DNA of 64,000 nucleotides from Roseicyclus marinus (GTDB taxonomy: Bacteria; Pseudomonadota; Alphaproteobacteria; Rhodobacterales; Rhodobacteraceae). Under the pieces are notes generated by a model. It made no database searches. It worked only from the letters and a program-made list of their open reading frames with translations, and was not told where the DNA came from. This document shows positions 16,176 through 25,216 of the stretch, piece by piece. The translations under genes and the position numbers were made by a program. Location of the stretch: assembly GCF_036322625.1 (NCBI RefSeq), contig NZ_AP027266.1:2855001-2919000 (forward strand), read 5' to 3'. The stretch's first letter is position 1. Every line of letters starts with the position of its first letter.

Positions 16176-17822
16176 TCACGCGGCCAATTCGCCCGCCAAG
16201 CCCTTGGCGATCAACGCGCGGCTTTCCTCGATGCCATAAAGCGCGATGAACCCGCCGAACCGCGGCCCCTGGCTTGCGCCCAAAAGCACCTCGTAAAGCG
16301 CGCCGAACCAATCACGCAGCGGCTCGAACCCGTGCAGCTTGCCGATGGCAAAGACGATGGATTGCAGGAATTCGTCATCCTGCCAATCGACGACCGGCTC
16401 CACCGCCTCCTTGCCCTCCAGCGCCGCCTTGCGCGCCAGAACCTCGCGCGCCTTGCCCTCGTCGCCCAGACAGGCCGACAATTCGGCCATGGCGGCGGCT
16501 TCCTGCTCGGTCGGCAGGCGGAACACCCGCGTGGGCTTCACGAAATCGGCGTAATAGCGGATGGCAAAGCCCGCCGCCTGGTCCAGATCGGGGTTGCCCT
16601 CGGGGCTCGCCTCGGGCGCGTAACGGCGGATGAAACCCCAAAGCTTCTCCTTCTCCTCGGCGCCCGACACCGACACGAGGTTGAGCAGCATCGCAAAGGG
16701 CACCACCATCGTGCTTTTCGGCACATTGCCGTTGTGGATGTGATGCACGGGGTTGGCCAGCTGCTGTTCCAGCGTCTGCCCCGCATAGGCCGCCAGTTGC
16801 TGGTGGTATTCGTCCACCGCCTTGGGGATCACGTCGAAATACAGCCGCTTGGCCGTCTTGGGCTTGAGATACATGAAATAGGACAGGCTCTCGGTCGAGG
16901 CATAGCTCAGCCATTCATCGATCGAGATGCCGTTGCCGCTGGACTTGGAAATCTTCTGGCCCGTCTCGTCCAGGAACAATTCATAGGTGAAATGTTCCGG
17001 CGCGGGCGCGCCCAGGATCTCGCAGATCGCGTCATAGATCGGCGTATTGGTCGAATGGTCCTTGCCATACATCTCGAAATCGACGCCCAGCGCCGCCCAG
17101 CGCGCACCGAAATCGGGCTTCCACTGCAACTTGCACTGACCGCCCGTCACCGGCACCGTCCATTCGCGGCCCGTCTCATCGTCAAAGGTGACCGTGCCCT
17201 CCTTGGCGTCGACATGCTTGATCGGCACGTACAGAACCCGGCCCGTTTCGGGATGGATCGGCAGGAAAATCGAATAGGTCTGCTGACGCTCCTCGCGCAG
17301 GGATTTGAGCATCACCTTCATCAGCGCGTCATACCGCTCGCAGGCGCGCAACAGGATCTCGTCGAAGGCGCCGGAGGCGTAGAATTCGGTCGCCGAATAG
17401 AATTCGTATTCGAACCCGAAGGTATCGAGGAACCGCCGCAGCATCGCGTTGTTGTGATGGCCAAAGCTTTCGAATTCCCCGAACGGGTCGGGCACGCGCG
17501 TCAGCGGCTTTTGCAGATGCTCGCGCAGCATGTCCTGGTTGGGCACGTTGCCCGGCACCTTGCGCATCCCGTCCATGTCGTCCGAGAAACAGATCAGCCG
17601 CGTCGGGATGTCCGAAATCGCCTCGAAGGCGCGGCGGATCATCGTCGTGCGCAAAACTTCGCCGAAGGTCCCGATATGGGGCAGACCCGACGGACCATAG
17701 CCCGTCTCGAACAGGACATAACCCTTTTCGGGGGGCGCTTTTTCGTAACGTTTCAACACCGCCCGCGCCTCTTCGAAAGGCCAGGCCTTGGAGGTCATCG
17801 CGGCGTCGCGGAGCGTTGTCAT
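16176..17822 (-). CDS. lysS: Lysine--tRNA ligase, class I
   Basis: This 548-residue class I lysyl-tRNA synthetase is the archaeal-type enzyme that replaces the class II form in many alphaproteobacteria. The HIGH-type motif is in [15 protein letters not shown] and the KMSKS-type motif is KISKSSGNG. It charges tRNA-Lys with lysine using ATP in the cytoplasm. ATG 17822 ([20 protein letters not shown]) is chosen because relatives begin with the same [19 protein letters not shown] pattern. It is divergent from the TerB-like gene. Confidence 0.93.
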   Translation of the reverse strand: MTTLRDAAMTSKAWPFEEARAVLKRYEKAPPEKGYVLFETGYGPSGLPHIGTFGEVLRTTMIRRAFEAISDIPTRLICFSDDMDGMRKVPGNVPNQDMLREHLQKPLTRVPDPFGEFESFGHHNNAMLRRFLDTFGFEYEFYSATEFYASGAFDEILLRACERYDALMKVMLKSLREERQQTYSIFLPIHPETGRVLYVPIKHVDAKEGTVTFDDETGREWTVPVTGGQCKLQWKPDFGARWAALGVDFEMYGKDHSTNTPIYDAICEILGAPAPEHFTYELFLDETGQKISKSSGNGISIDEWLSYASTESLSYFMYLKPKTAKRLYFDVIPKAVDEYHQQLAAYAGQTLEQQLANPVHHIHNGNVPKSTMVVPFAMLLNLVSVSGAEEKEKLWGFIRRYAPEASPEGNPDLDQAAGFAIRYYADFVKPTRVFRLPTEQEAAAMAELSACLGDEGKAREVLARKAALEGKEAVEPVVDWQDDEFLQSIVFAIGKLHGFEPLRDWFGALYEVLLGASQGPRFGGFIALYGIEESRALIAKGLAGELAA

Positions 17823-17931
17823 CGTCTGTCGGTCCCATTCTGCGCCGGGCCCCATCGCCCGCGCGCCCCCGCCCTATTGTGCCGATGGGGCGGCGTCAAT
17901 AAATACCCCTCCGAACCACAGGAGTGTCCCC

Positions 17932-18345
17932 ATGTCCGACATCATCAGCGCCGAAGACGCCCTTGTCGCCGTCATGGTGGCCGTATCCGTCGCCGACGAG
18001 GCGATCCGCACCGCCGAACTGATCAAGATCGAGCAGATCGTGAACCACCTGCCGGTCTTCGCCGCCTATGACGCCGACCGGATGCGCGAAGTGGCCAAGA
18101 CCGTCTTCGAGCTTTTCGAGGAAGAGGACGGGCTCGATGCCCTCTTCGGCCTCGTGCGTGACGCGCTGCCCGAGCGGCTGTTCGAAACCGCCTATGCCAT
18201 CGCCTGCGATGTCGCCGCCGCCGATGGCGCGCTGACCCAGCCCGAATTGCGCTTTCTCGAGGAAATCCGCCACGCCCTCGAGATCGACCGGCTGCACGCG
18301 GCGGCCATCGAACGCGGGGCGCGCGCGCGGCACATGACGCTCTGA
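17932..18345 (+). CDS. TerB-family tellurite-resistance-like protein
   Basis: This 137-residue helical acidic protein (SAEDALVAVMVAVSVADEAI, then RTAELIKIEQIV, ACDVAAADGALTQPELRFLE) has the TerB fold. In that fold acidic helices bind divalent metal. A CAGGAG ribosome site sets the start. The name comes from tellurite operons, but lone copies such as this are general stress proteins of unknown role. Confidence 0.8.
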   Translation: MSDIISAEDALVAVMVAVSVADEAIRTAELIKIEQIVNHLPVFAAYDADRMREVAKTVFELFEEEDGLDALFGLVRDALPERLFETAYAIACDVAAADGALTQPELRFLEEIRHALEIDRLHAAAIERGARARHMTL

Positions 18346-18349
18346 GCGC

Positions 18350-19663
18350 TCAGGCCGCGCCGCGCAATTCCGTCTCGGCCTCGGCCTCCGCCCGCTCGGC
18401 CTCTGCCTGTTCGGCGGCCCAGACACCCGCCGCCTCCACAGCCACGACCGAGGCCGTGGGCAAAACGCCCAGGTAGCTCTCCGTCTCCTCCGCCGTGACG
18501 CTGCTCTGGCGCCGGGTCATCCGGTAGGCCGCATAGACGGCCATCGCCGCGAAACTCGCCCCCAGCACCAGCCAGAACGCCTCGGGCCCGCCCGTCTGCA
18601 TCGCCCACCCCACGACCAAGGGCCCCAGGATCGCGCCCAGCCCGGAGATGAAGATCAATCCCCCCGACGCCGCCGCCATGTCCTCGTTCGGCAGGTAATC
18701 GTTGGTATAGGCCAAGAGCAGCGCGTAAAGCGGCGTGGTCATCCCCCCCGCCAGCAACGCCGCGCCCATCAGCGGCCACAGGCCCAAGGCCTCCAGCCCC
18801 GGCACATCGCCGACCGCAACCCAGCCCGCGCCGCAGGCCATGGCCCCCATCGCCGCCGTGCCCATGATCACCCTGCGCCGGTCGAACCGGTCCGACAGCC
18901 AGCCGATGGGGTATTGGAACACCAGCGCACCCGCAAAGAGCATCGCCACGAAGAACGCGATCTCCGATGCGCTCATGCCGATCTGGCTGCCAAAGACCGC
19001 CGCCATCCCCGATTGCGTGGCATAGACCCCGCCCAACAGGAAAATCCCCACCGTGCCCAGCGGCGAGCCGCGAAAGAGCGCCCAAAGCGACATGGGCCGC
19101 GCCACCTCCACCGCGGGCGCGGGCGCGACCGACAACAGGATCGGCGCGAAAGACACCGACACCAGGATCGAGGCCCCGATGAACAACCCCGCCCCCGCCG
19201 CATCCCCCAGCGTCAGCAAGCCCTGCGCGCAGATGATCCCCAGCGTCTGCGCGATCATGTAGGCCGACAGGACCTTGCCCCGCGTCTCGTTGGTCGAGGC
19301 ATTGTTAAGCCAGCTTTCCGCCGTCACATAGATCCCCGACATGCAAAACCCCAACAAGATGCGCAGGATCGTCCAGGCCCAGGGTTCCGCCACCAGCGTA
19401 TAGGCGATCAACCCCGCCGACATGAAACTGCCCAGCGCCGCGAAGACCCGCACATGCCCCACCCGCTGGATCAAGGCGGGTGTCATCCGCGCCCCCGACA
19501 AGAAGCCCACGAAATAGCCCGAGGTCACGACGGCCAGCTCGGCCGCCGAAAACCCCTCGATCCCGCCGCGCAGGCCAATCAGCGTGAAATGCATGCCATT
19601 GCCCAGCATGATCAGGACGATGCCGACCAAAAGCGCCCAGACCCCGGAAATTACGTTCAGCAT
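18350..19663 (-). CDS. MFS transporter
   Basis: This 437-residue protein has twelve predicted membrane segments, beginning MLNVISGVWALLVGIVLIML. It has a central cytoplasmic loop after segment 6 and an MFS signature-like WLSDRFDRRRVIMG loop. The C-terminal tail is long, acidic and alanine-rich (EQAEAERAEAEAETELRGAA). It resembles the YcaD-like branch of unknown substrate. Start at ATG 19663 avoids an implausible polar extension. It converges with the TerB gene, 4 bases apart. Confidence 0.8.
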   Translation of the reverse strand: MLNVISGVWALLVGIVLIMLGNGMHFTLIGLRGGIEGFSAAELAVVTSGYFVGFLSGARMTPALIQRVGHVRVFAALGSFMSAGLIAYTLVAEPWAWTILRILLGFCMSGIYVTAESWLNNASTNETRGKVLSAYMIAQTLGIICAQGLLTLGDAAGAGLFIGASILVSVSFAPILLSVAPAPAVEVARPMSLWALFRGSPLGTVGIFLLGGVYATQSGMAAVFGSQIGMSASEIAFFVAMLFAGALVFQYPIGWLSDRFDRRRVIMGTAAMGAMACGAGWVAVGDVPGLEALGLWPLMGAALLAGGMTTPLYALLLAYTNDYLPNEDMAAASGGLIFISGLGAILGPLVVGWAMQTGGPEAFWLVLGASFAAMAVYAAYRMTRRQSSVTAEETESYLGVLPTASVVAVEAAGVWAAEQAEAERAEAEAETELRGAA

Positions 19664-19812
19664 GCCATGACCCCCGCGCGCCGCATTGGCCGCCAGCATC
19701 GCATTTGCGGCACCGCAGCGATTTCGCCGCGACGCCGCATCGGGACCCATGTGCGACACGCGACATGCTCGCCCGTTGCCCGCGCCCGCCAAACCTGCGA
19801 ACCTGCCGCGTC

Positions 19813-21237
19813 ATGACTGGTTCCGTCACCCTGCCGATCTGGCTCTTCGTGCTGATCCTGCTCTTTGCGGGCGTCACCTTCGCCTCGCATTTCCTGTTTC
19901 CCTCGGTGCGCTGGTTCCTGCGCCGCCGCCTCGAACGCGCCGTGGACGAGCTGAACAAGCGCCTCAAGCGCCCGATCCAGCCCTTCAAGCTCGCCCGCCG
20001 GATGGATACGATCCGCCGCCTGATCTACGATCCCGAGGTCGCCCGCGCCATCGCCGAGCACGCCCAGGCCAACAACCTCCGCGCAGACGTGGCCTTCCAA
20101 AAGGCCGAACGCTACGCCCGTGAAATCGTGCCGGGCTTTTCCGCCTTCACCTATTTCGGCTTCGCCATCCGCGCCGCCCGCATCCTGTCGCAATCGCTCT
20201 ACCGGGTGCGGCTCGTCCATGCCAACGATCCCGCGCTCGAGGCGATCCCGGCCGATGCCACCGTCGTCTTCGTGATGAACCACCGCTCCAACATGGATTA
20301 CGTGCTGGTCACATGGCTCGTGGCGGAACGCTCGGCGCTCGCCTATGCGGTGGGCGAATGGGCGCGCGTCTGGCCGATGCGCCAGCTCGTGCGCGCCATG
20401 GGCGGCTATTTCATCCGCCGCCGCCACAACAACGCCCTCTACCGCAAGGTGCTGGCCCGCTATGTCCAGATGGCGACCGAGGCGGGCGTCACCCAGGCCG
20501 TCTTCCCCGAGGGCGGCCTCAGCCGCACGGGCTACCTCTCCCGCCCCAAGCTCGGCCTCTTTTCCTACATCCTCGAAGGTTTCCGCCCCGGCCGGTCCCG
20601 CGATGTCGTCTTCGTCCCCGTCGCGCTCAACTACGACCGCGTGATGGAGGACAAGACCCTGATCGACGCCCATGTCTCGGGCGCGCGCCGCTTCCGTTTC
20701 TCGCTCCGGCCGATCTGGCGCTACCTGCGGCGGCAACTCTGGAACCGGATCACCGGGCGCTACCACCGCTACGGCTATGCCGCCGTCAGCTTCGGCGAAC
20801 CCCTCAGCCTCTCGGAGTTCCTCCAGACCCCGCGCCCCGATGCCGCCGCCGATCTCGGGGCCGAGCTGATGGGCCGCATCGCGACCGTGATGCCCGTCAC
20901 GCCCGTGCCCCTCGTCGCCCATGCGCTGCAGGACGGGGTGCGCAGCGTCGTGGCGCTTGACGCACTCCTGCGTCGCCGGATCGATGCGGCCAAGGCGCGG
21001 GGCGTGACCGTCCACATCCCCCGCGACGACATCGGCTACACGATCGAATCCGGCCTGCGCGCACTCATCGAACGGCGCATCCTGCGCCGCACCGGCGACC
21101 AGTTGACCCTCTCCGAGACCGGACAGGCCACGGACCTGCTGGCCTTCTATGCCGCTTCCGTCGCGCATCTCCTGGACGAGGACCGGGACCGCGACCACGA
21201 TGCACCCGCCGCATCCCGGCACGCGGCTGCGACATAA
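19813..21237 (+). CDS. Glycerol-3-phosphate acyltransferase, PlsB-like
   Basis: This 474-residue protein has one N-terminal membrane segment (LPIWLFVLILLFAGVTFASH) and the acyltransferase motifs in order. These are VVFVMNHRSNMDYVL (HxxxxD), GGYFIRRRH and VFPEGGLSRTG, then VFVPVALNYDRV. This matches short PlsB-type enzymes that transfer an acyl chain to glycerol-3-phosphate in phospholipid synthesis at the inner membrane. The C-terminus is arginine-rich with an acidic end. ATG 19813 directly precedes the membrane helix. Confidence 0.82.
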   Translation: MTGSVTLPIWLFVLILLFAGVTFASHFLFPSVRWFLRRRLERAVDELNKRLKRPIQPFKLARRMDTIRRLIYDPEVARAIAEHAQANNLRADVAFQKAERYAREIVPGFSAFTYFGFAIRAARILSQSLYRVRLVHANDPALEAIPADATVVFVMNHRSNMDYVLVTWLVAERSALAYAVGEWARVWPMRQLVRAMGGYFIRRRHNNALYRKVLARYVQMATEAGVTQAVFPEGGLSRTGYLSRPKLGLFSYILEGFRPGRSRDVVFVPVALNYDRVMEDKTLIDAHVSGARRFRFSLRPIWRYLRRQLWNRITGRYHRYGYAAVSFGEPLSLSEFLQTPRPDAAADLGAELMGRIATVMPVTPVPLVAHALQDGVRSVVALDALLRRRIDAAKARGVTVHIPRDDIGYTIESGLRALIERRILRRTGDQLTLSETGQATDLLAFYAASVAHLLDEDRDRDHDAPAASRHAAAT

Positions 21238-21349
21238 TATTTCAATAATCCGCGTTTTCCCATTTGCTTTGTTGCGCGGGCCTATGTAACCCTCGCAGCA
21301 GCAGCAAGATTGATTCCGCATTGCGGCATCGACAAGGGATACGGAGAAC

Positions 21350-22651
21350 ATGACGATGGCCCTCGACGCGACCCAAGCGATCGCCAGCTATGATGCGCCC
21401 CGCAAAGACCTCTACGAGATGGGCGAAATCCCCCCCCTCGGCCATGTTCCGGCCCAGATGTATGGCTGGATCCTGCGCCAGGAACGCCACGGCGATCCGA
21501 CCGAGGCGCTCAAGATCGAGGTGGTCGATACCCCCAAACTCGACAGCAACGACGTGCTCGTCCTCGTGATGGCCGCAGGCGTCAATTACAACGGCGTCTG
21601 GGCCTGCTTGGGCAAACCCGCTTCCGTCTTCAACCAGCACAAGGCCCCTTATGCGATCATCGGCTCGGATGCCGCGGGCATCGTCTGGGCCGTGGGCGAC
21701 AAGGTCACGCGCTGGAAAGTCGGCGACGAGGTCGTGATCCATTGCAACCAGGACGATGGCGACGACGAGGAATGCAACGGCGGCGACCCGATGCTCTCCC
21801 CCTCCCAGCGCATCTGGGGCTACGAAACGGCGGATGGCAGCTTCGCCCAGTTCACCCGCGTCCAGTCCCAACAGCTCATGCCGCGCCCCAAGCACCTGAC
21901 CTGGGAGGAATCGGCCTGCTACACGCTCACGCTTGCCACCGCCTACCGGATGCTCTTCGGCCATGAACCCCATGACCTGAAGCCCGGGCAGAACGTGCTC
22001 GTCTGGGGCGCCTCGGGCGGTCTTGGCTCCTTCGCGATCCAGCTCATCAACACCGCAGGCGCCAACGCCATCGGCGTCATCTCGGACGAGGACAAGCGCC
22101 AGTTCGTCATGGACCTCGGTGCCAAGGGCGTGATCAACCGGCGTGATTTCAACTGCTGGGGCCGCCTGCCCGAGGTCGGCACCGACGAATACAAGGATTG
22201 GTTCGCCGAAGTGCGCCGCTTCGGCAAGGCGATCTGGGACATCACCGGCAAGGGTGTGAATGTCGACATGGTCTTCGAGCACCCCGGCGAGGCGACATTC
22301 CCCGTCTCCACCTTCGTCGTGAAACGCGGCGGCATGGTCGTGATCTGCGCGGGCACGAGCGGTTACAATTGCACCTTCGACGTGCGCCACATGTGGTCCC
22401 ACCAGAAACGGCTCCAGGGCAGCCATTTCGCCCATCTCAAACAGGCGGCAGCGGCCAACAAGCTGATGCTCGACCGCCGCCTCGACCCCTGCATGTCCGA
22501 GGTCTTTCCCTGGGATGAACTGCCCGTCGCCCATATGAAAATGCTCCGCAACGAACACAAACCCGGCAACATGGCGGTTCTCGTGCAGGCCCCCCGCACC
22601 GGCCTGCGCACGCTCGAGGATGTTCTGGCCGCAGGTCCCACGCCCGCCTGA
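21350..22651 (+). CDS. ccr: Crotonyl-CoA carboxylase/reductase
   Basis: This 433-residue medium-chain dehydrogenase-type protein has unmistakable Ccr features: LDSNDVLVLVMAAGVNYNGV, CNQDDGDDEECNGGDPMLSP, VLVWGASGGLGSFAIQL and HMWSHQKRLQGSHFAHLKQA. It reductively carboxylates crotonyl-CoA to ethylmalonyl-CoA with NADPH and CO2, the hallmark step of the ethylmalonyl-CoA pathway for acetate assimilation. An ACGGAGAAC ribosome site precedes ATG 21350. The ethylmalonyl-CoA mutase gene that often follows is not here. Confidence 0.95.
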   Translation: MTMALDATQAIASYDAPRKDLYEMGEIPPLGHVPAQMYGWILRQERHGDPTEALKIEVVDTPKLDSNDVLVLVMAAGVNYNGVWACLGKPASVFNQHKAPYAIIGSDAAGIVWAVGDKVTRWKVGDEVVIHCNQDDGDDEECNGGDPMLSPSQRIWGYETADGSFAQFTRVQSQQLMPRPKHLTWEESACYTLTLATAYRMLFGHEPHDLKPGQNVLVWGASGGLGSFAIQLINTAGANAIGVISDEDKRQFVMDLGAKGVINRRDFNCWGRLPEVGTDEYKDWFAEVRRFGKAIWDITGKGVNVDMVFEHPGEATFPVSTFVVKRGGMVVICAGTSGYNCTFDVRHMWSHQKRLQGSHFAHLKQAAAANKLMLDRRLDPCMSEVFPWDELPVAHMKMLRNEHKPGNMAVLVQAPRTGLRTLEDVLAAGPTPA

Positions 22652-22700
22652 CCCGGGCCTGACCCGGGCCTGACCCGAGCCTGATCCGGGCCTGATCGCA
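22646..22700. repeat. Five tandem 11-base repeats at the ccr stop codon
   Basis: The unit GCCTGACCCGG is repeated five times with decay toward the right (the last copies read GCCTGATCCGG and GCCTGATCGCA). The first copy contains the ccr stop codon, so the array begins within the last codons and runs into the 3' untranslated region. Confidence 0.85.
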
Positions 22701-22746
22701 TCCCGGCCCCGCCCGATACGCCGGGCCTCACCCCCGGCGTTGCCCG

Positions 22747-22784
22747 CGCCCCGCCCCGGCCCCGACCGGCGCGGGGCGTTTCTT
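22747..22784 (+). terminator. Terminator downstream of ccr
   Basis: CGCCCCGC (22747-22754) pairs with GCGGGGCG (22771-22778) and is followed by TTTCTT. It lies about 100 bases after the ccr stop. Confidence 0.65.
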
Positions 22785-22895
22785 CGTCCATGTCCGGGGC
22801 GATTTTCGACAGAGCGTCACGCTTCCGCCCGCAAACCGCCACATTCCGCTTTCAGGATCAAGGCATCCAGACGCCACGACTTCACGGGTTTCCCG

Positions 22896-23180
22896 ATGCC
22901 TGCCAACCCCATCTCGACGACCCTCTCCACCGCCGCCAGCCTCTCGGCCGGGCTGCGCCGGGCCGCCTCGCGCCTCGCTGGCAAACCGCTCGACCAGGTC
23001 GCCGATCCCGGCTCCTCCGCCCTTTCGGCCGCCCGCCACCGGGCCCGGATGCTCCACATTCCCCAAAGCGCGATCGCCGATCACCTCGCCACGGCCCGGC
23101 GCAAGGGCCAGACAGAACTCTCGGCGCTGAACGAACTCTTGGCGCGCACCGACCAGGGCTCCTACCCCGGACAGCGATAG
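22896..23180 (+). CDS. Small hypothetical protein
   Basis: I do not recognise this 94-residue protein. It begins MPANPISTTLSTAASLSAGL and contains LADQ-like and helical basic segments (AARHRARMLHIPQSAIADHL, then ATARRKGQTELSALNELLA). Third codon positions are strongly G/C like its neighbours, which supports coding. No good ribosome site is visible, and the competing minus-strand frame is low-complexity. If it is not a gene, the stretch from the ccr stop to 23301 contains only the repeats and the terminator. Confidence 0.45.
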   Translation: MPANPISTTLSTAASLSAGLRRAASRLAGKPLDQVADPGSSALSAARHRARMLHIPQSAIADHLATARRKGQTELSALNELLARTDQGSYPGQR

Positions 23181-23301
23181 ACCGGCCACCCGGCCCATAT
23201 CCCGCCGAGCGCCGCGCAAAGCGCCACGCCGCCCCTTCATCTTGGCCAAAAAACTCACGTCGCGCCGCTTGCCCCAAGCCGTTACGCCGGGCAAGCGTCG
23301 C

Positions 23302-23982
23302 TCAGACGCCCGCCGCCGCCCGGATCGCGCGGATGTTCGCGCCATAGACCTCCGGGCGCTCGACCGATCCGCCCCGGAACACCGCCGAGCCCGCGACCAG
23401 CACATCCGCCCCCGCCGCAGCGACCAGCGGCGCGGTGGTCACATCCACCCCGCCGTCGATCTCGATATGGACCGGGCGGTCCCCGATCATCTCGCGCAGA
23501 CGGCGCACCTTGCCCGTCATGTCGATGAATTTCTGCCCGCCGAAACCGGGGTTCACCGTCATCACGCAAACCAGGTCCGCCAGGTCCAGCAGATGCGCCA
23601 CCGCGTCCGCCGGCGTGCCGGGGTTCAGGGCCACGCCCGCCTTCATCCCCGCGCCCCGGATCGCCTGCAGCGTGCGGTGGATATGCGGCCCCGCCTCCAC
23701 ATGCGCGGTCAGCACATCCGCCCCCGCCTCGGCATAGGCGTCGATATAGGGATCGACCGGCGCGATCATCAGGTGCACATCCATCACCGTCGTGACATGC
23801 GGCCGGAACGCCTTCACCGCCATCGGGCCGAATGTCAGGTTCGGCACGAAATGCCCGTCCATCACATCCACATGCACCCAATCGGCGCCCTCGGCCTCGA
23901 TGGCGCGGATCTCCGCCCCGAAATTCGCGAAATCGGCGGACAGGATCGACGGCGCGATCTTGATGGAACGGTCGAACGGCAT
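23302..23982 (-). CDS. rpe: Ribulose-phosphate 3-epimerase
   Basis: This 226-residue TIM-barrel enzyme begins MPFDRSIKIAPSILSADFAN, with VHVDVMDGHFVPNLTFGP (metal-binding His and Asp), DVHLMI, VMTVNPGFGGQKFI and EIDGGVDVTTAP. It interconverts ribulose-5-phosphate and xylulose-5-phosphate. A GGGGGG run ends just before an earlier ATG (23988), so the ATG at 23982, six bases later, is the better spaced start. It is monocistronic and divergent from deoC. Confidence 0.93.
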   Translation of the reverse strand: MPFDRSIKIAPSILSADFANFGAEIRAIEAEGADWVHVDVMDGHFVPNLTFGPMAVKAFRPHVTTVMDVHLMIAPVDPYIDAYAEAGADVLTAHVEAGPHIHRTLQAIRGAGMKAGVALNPGTPADAVAHLLDLADLVCVMTVNPGFGGQKFIDMTGKVRRLREMIGDRPVHIEIDGGVDVTTAPLVAAAGADVLVAGSAVFRGGSVERPEVYGANIRAIRAAAGV

Positions 23983-24099
23983 GGGCATCCCCCCTTTGCA
24001 ATCGCCGCCCTGTTAGCCCCTGCCGCAGGGCCTGTCACGCCCCGATGCGCCGCAGGGTCACCGCTTGCCAAGACGGGGCCTGCGTGACACGCTCCGCCC

Positions 24100-25113
24100 A
24101 TGTCCCCGATCCCCGACACCGCCATGAAACCCCTGCACGACACAGGGCAGGATCACCTGCCGCAGCTGCACCGCCCCCGCAATCCCGGGATGGCGCTCGA
24201 CCTCGACTGGATCGCCCGCGTGCAGGCCAATACCTCGGCCATCGAACGCCGCGCGGCCACCCTGCCCGGCCGCCGCACCGTCAAGAAAGACCACCAGGCC
24301 GCCTGGCTGGCGCGCGCCATCACGCTCATCGACCTGACGACGCTTGCGGGCGACGATACGCCCGGCCGCGTCCGGCGTCTGTGTGCCAAGGCCCGCCAAC
24401 CCGTGCGCCCCGATCTGCTCGACGCGCTTGGCCTGCCGCCCCTCACCACGGGCGCCGTCTGCGTCTACCACGAGATGGTGCCGGCAGCCGTCGCGGCGCT
24501 CGCGGGCACCGGCATTCCCGTCGCCGCCGTCTCGACCGGCTTTCCGGCGGGCCTCTCTCCCTACCATCTCCGCGTCAAAGAGATCGAGGAAAGCGTCAAG
24601 GCGGGGGCCGCCGAGATCGACATCGTCATCTCCCGCCGCCATGTCCTGACCGGCAACTGGCAGGCGCTCTATGACGAGATGCGCGACTTCCGCGCCGCCT
24701 GCGGCGAGGCGCATGTCAAGGCGATCCTCGCCACGGGCGAGCTTGGCACGCTGAAAAACGTGGCCCGCGCGTCGCTTGTCTGCATGATGGCGGGGGCCGA
24801 TTTCATCAAGACCTCGACCGGCAAGGAAAGCGTCAACGCCACGCTGCCCGTTTCCCTCACCATGATCCGCGCGATCCGCGCCTATGAACAGGCCACAGGC
24901 CACAAGGTCGGCTACAAACCCGCAGGCGGCATTTCCAAGGCCAAGGATGCGCTGGTCTACCTCTCCCTCATGAAAGAGGAACTGGGCGACGATTGGCTGC
25001 GCCCCGATCTTTTCCGCTTCGGGGCCTCCTCGCTTCTGGGCGATATCGAACGGCAACTCGAACACCATGTCACCGGCGCCTATTCGGCGGGCTGGCGGCA
25101 TCCGATGGCATGA
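24100..25113 (+). CDS. deoC: Deoxyribose-phosphate aldolase
   Basis: This 337-residue aldolase has RAITLIDLTTLAGDDTPGRV, EIDIVISRRHVLTGNW, VKAILATGELGTL and the Schiff-base lysine region ADFIKTSTGK. It cleaves deoxyribose-5-phosphate to acetaldehyde and glyceraldehyde-3-phosphate in deoxynucleoside breakdown. The longer N-terminus (about 70 residues more than the E. coli enzyme) fits the long DeoC branch. The double aldehyde dehydrogenase immediately downstream could oxidise the acetaldehyde released, which makes a sensible pair. Confidence 0.92.
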   Translation: MSPIPDTAMKPLHDTGQDHLPQLHRPRNPGMALDLDWIARVQANTSAIERRAATLPGRRTVKKDHQAAWLARAITLIDLTTLAGDDTPGRVRRLCAKARQPVRPDLLDALGLPPLTTGAVCVYHEMVPAAVAALAGTGIPVAAVSTGFPAGLSPYHLRVKEIEESVKAGAAEIDIVISRRHVLTGNWQALYDEMRDFRAACGEAHVKAILATGELGTLKNVARASLVCMMAGADFIKTSTGKESVNATLPVSLTMIRAIRAYEQATGHKVGYKPAGGISKAKDALVYLSLMKEELGDDWLRPDLFRFGASSLLGDIERQLEHHVTGAYSAGWRHPMA

Positions 25114-25121
25114 AACAGGGA

Positions 25122-25192
25122 GCCGTTTTCCTCGCGGAAAACGGCCCGAAAAACCCGGGTTTTTCGGGCCGGAAACCTCGAGGTTTCCGGCC
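25122..25192. repeat. Chain of three abutting palindromes between deoC and the aldehyde dehydrogenase gene
   Basis: Three palindromes share end bases. The first is a 10-bp stem with TCGC loop (25122-25145). The second is a perfect 28-base palindrome centred on CCCGGG (25143-25170). The third is a perfect 26-base palindrome centred on CTCGAG (25167-25192). They begin 8 bases after the deoC stop and end 24 bases before the next start. They would fold into consecutive strong hairpins in the operon transcript. Confidence 0.9.
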
Positions 25193-25216
25193 ACGCGGCA
25201 AGGAAAGAGCAAGCAG

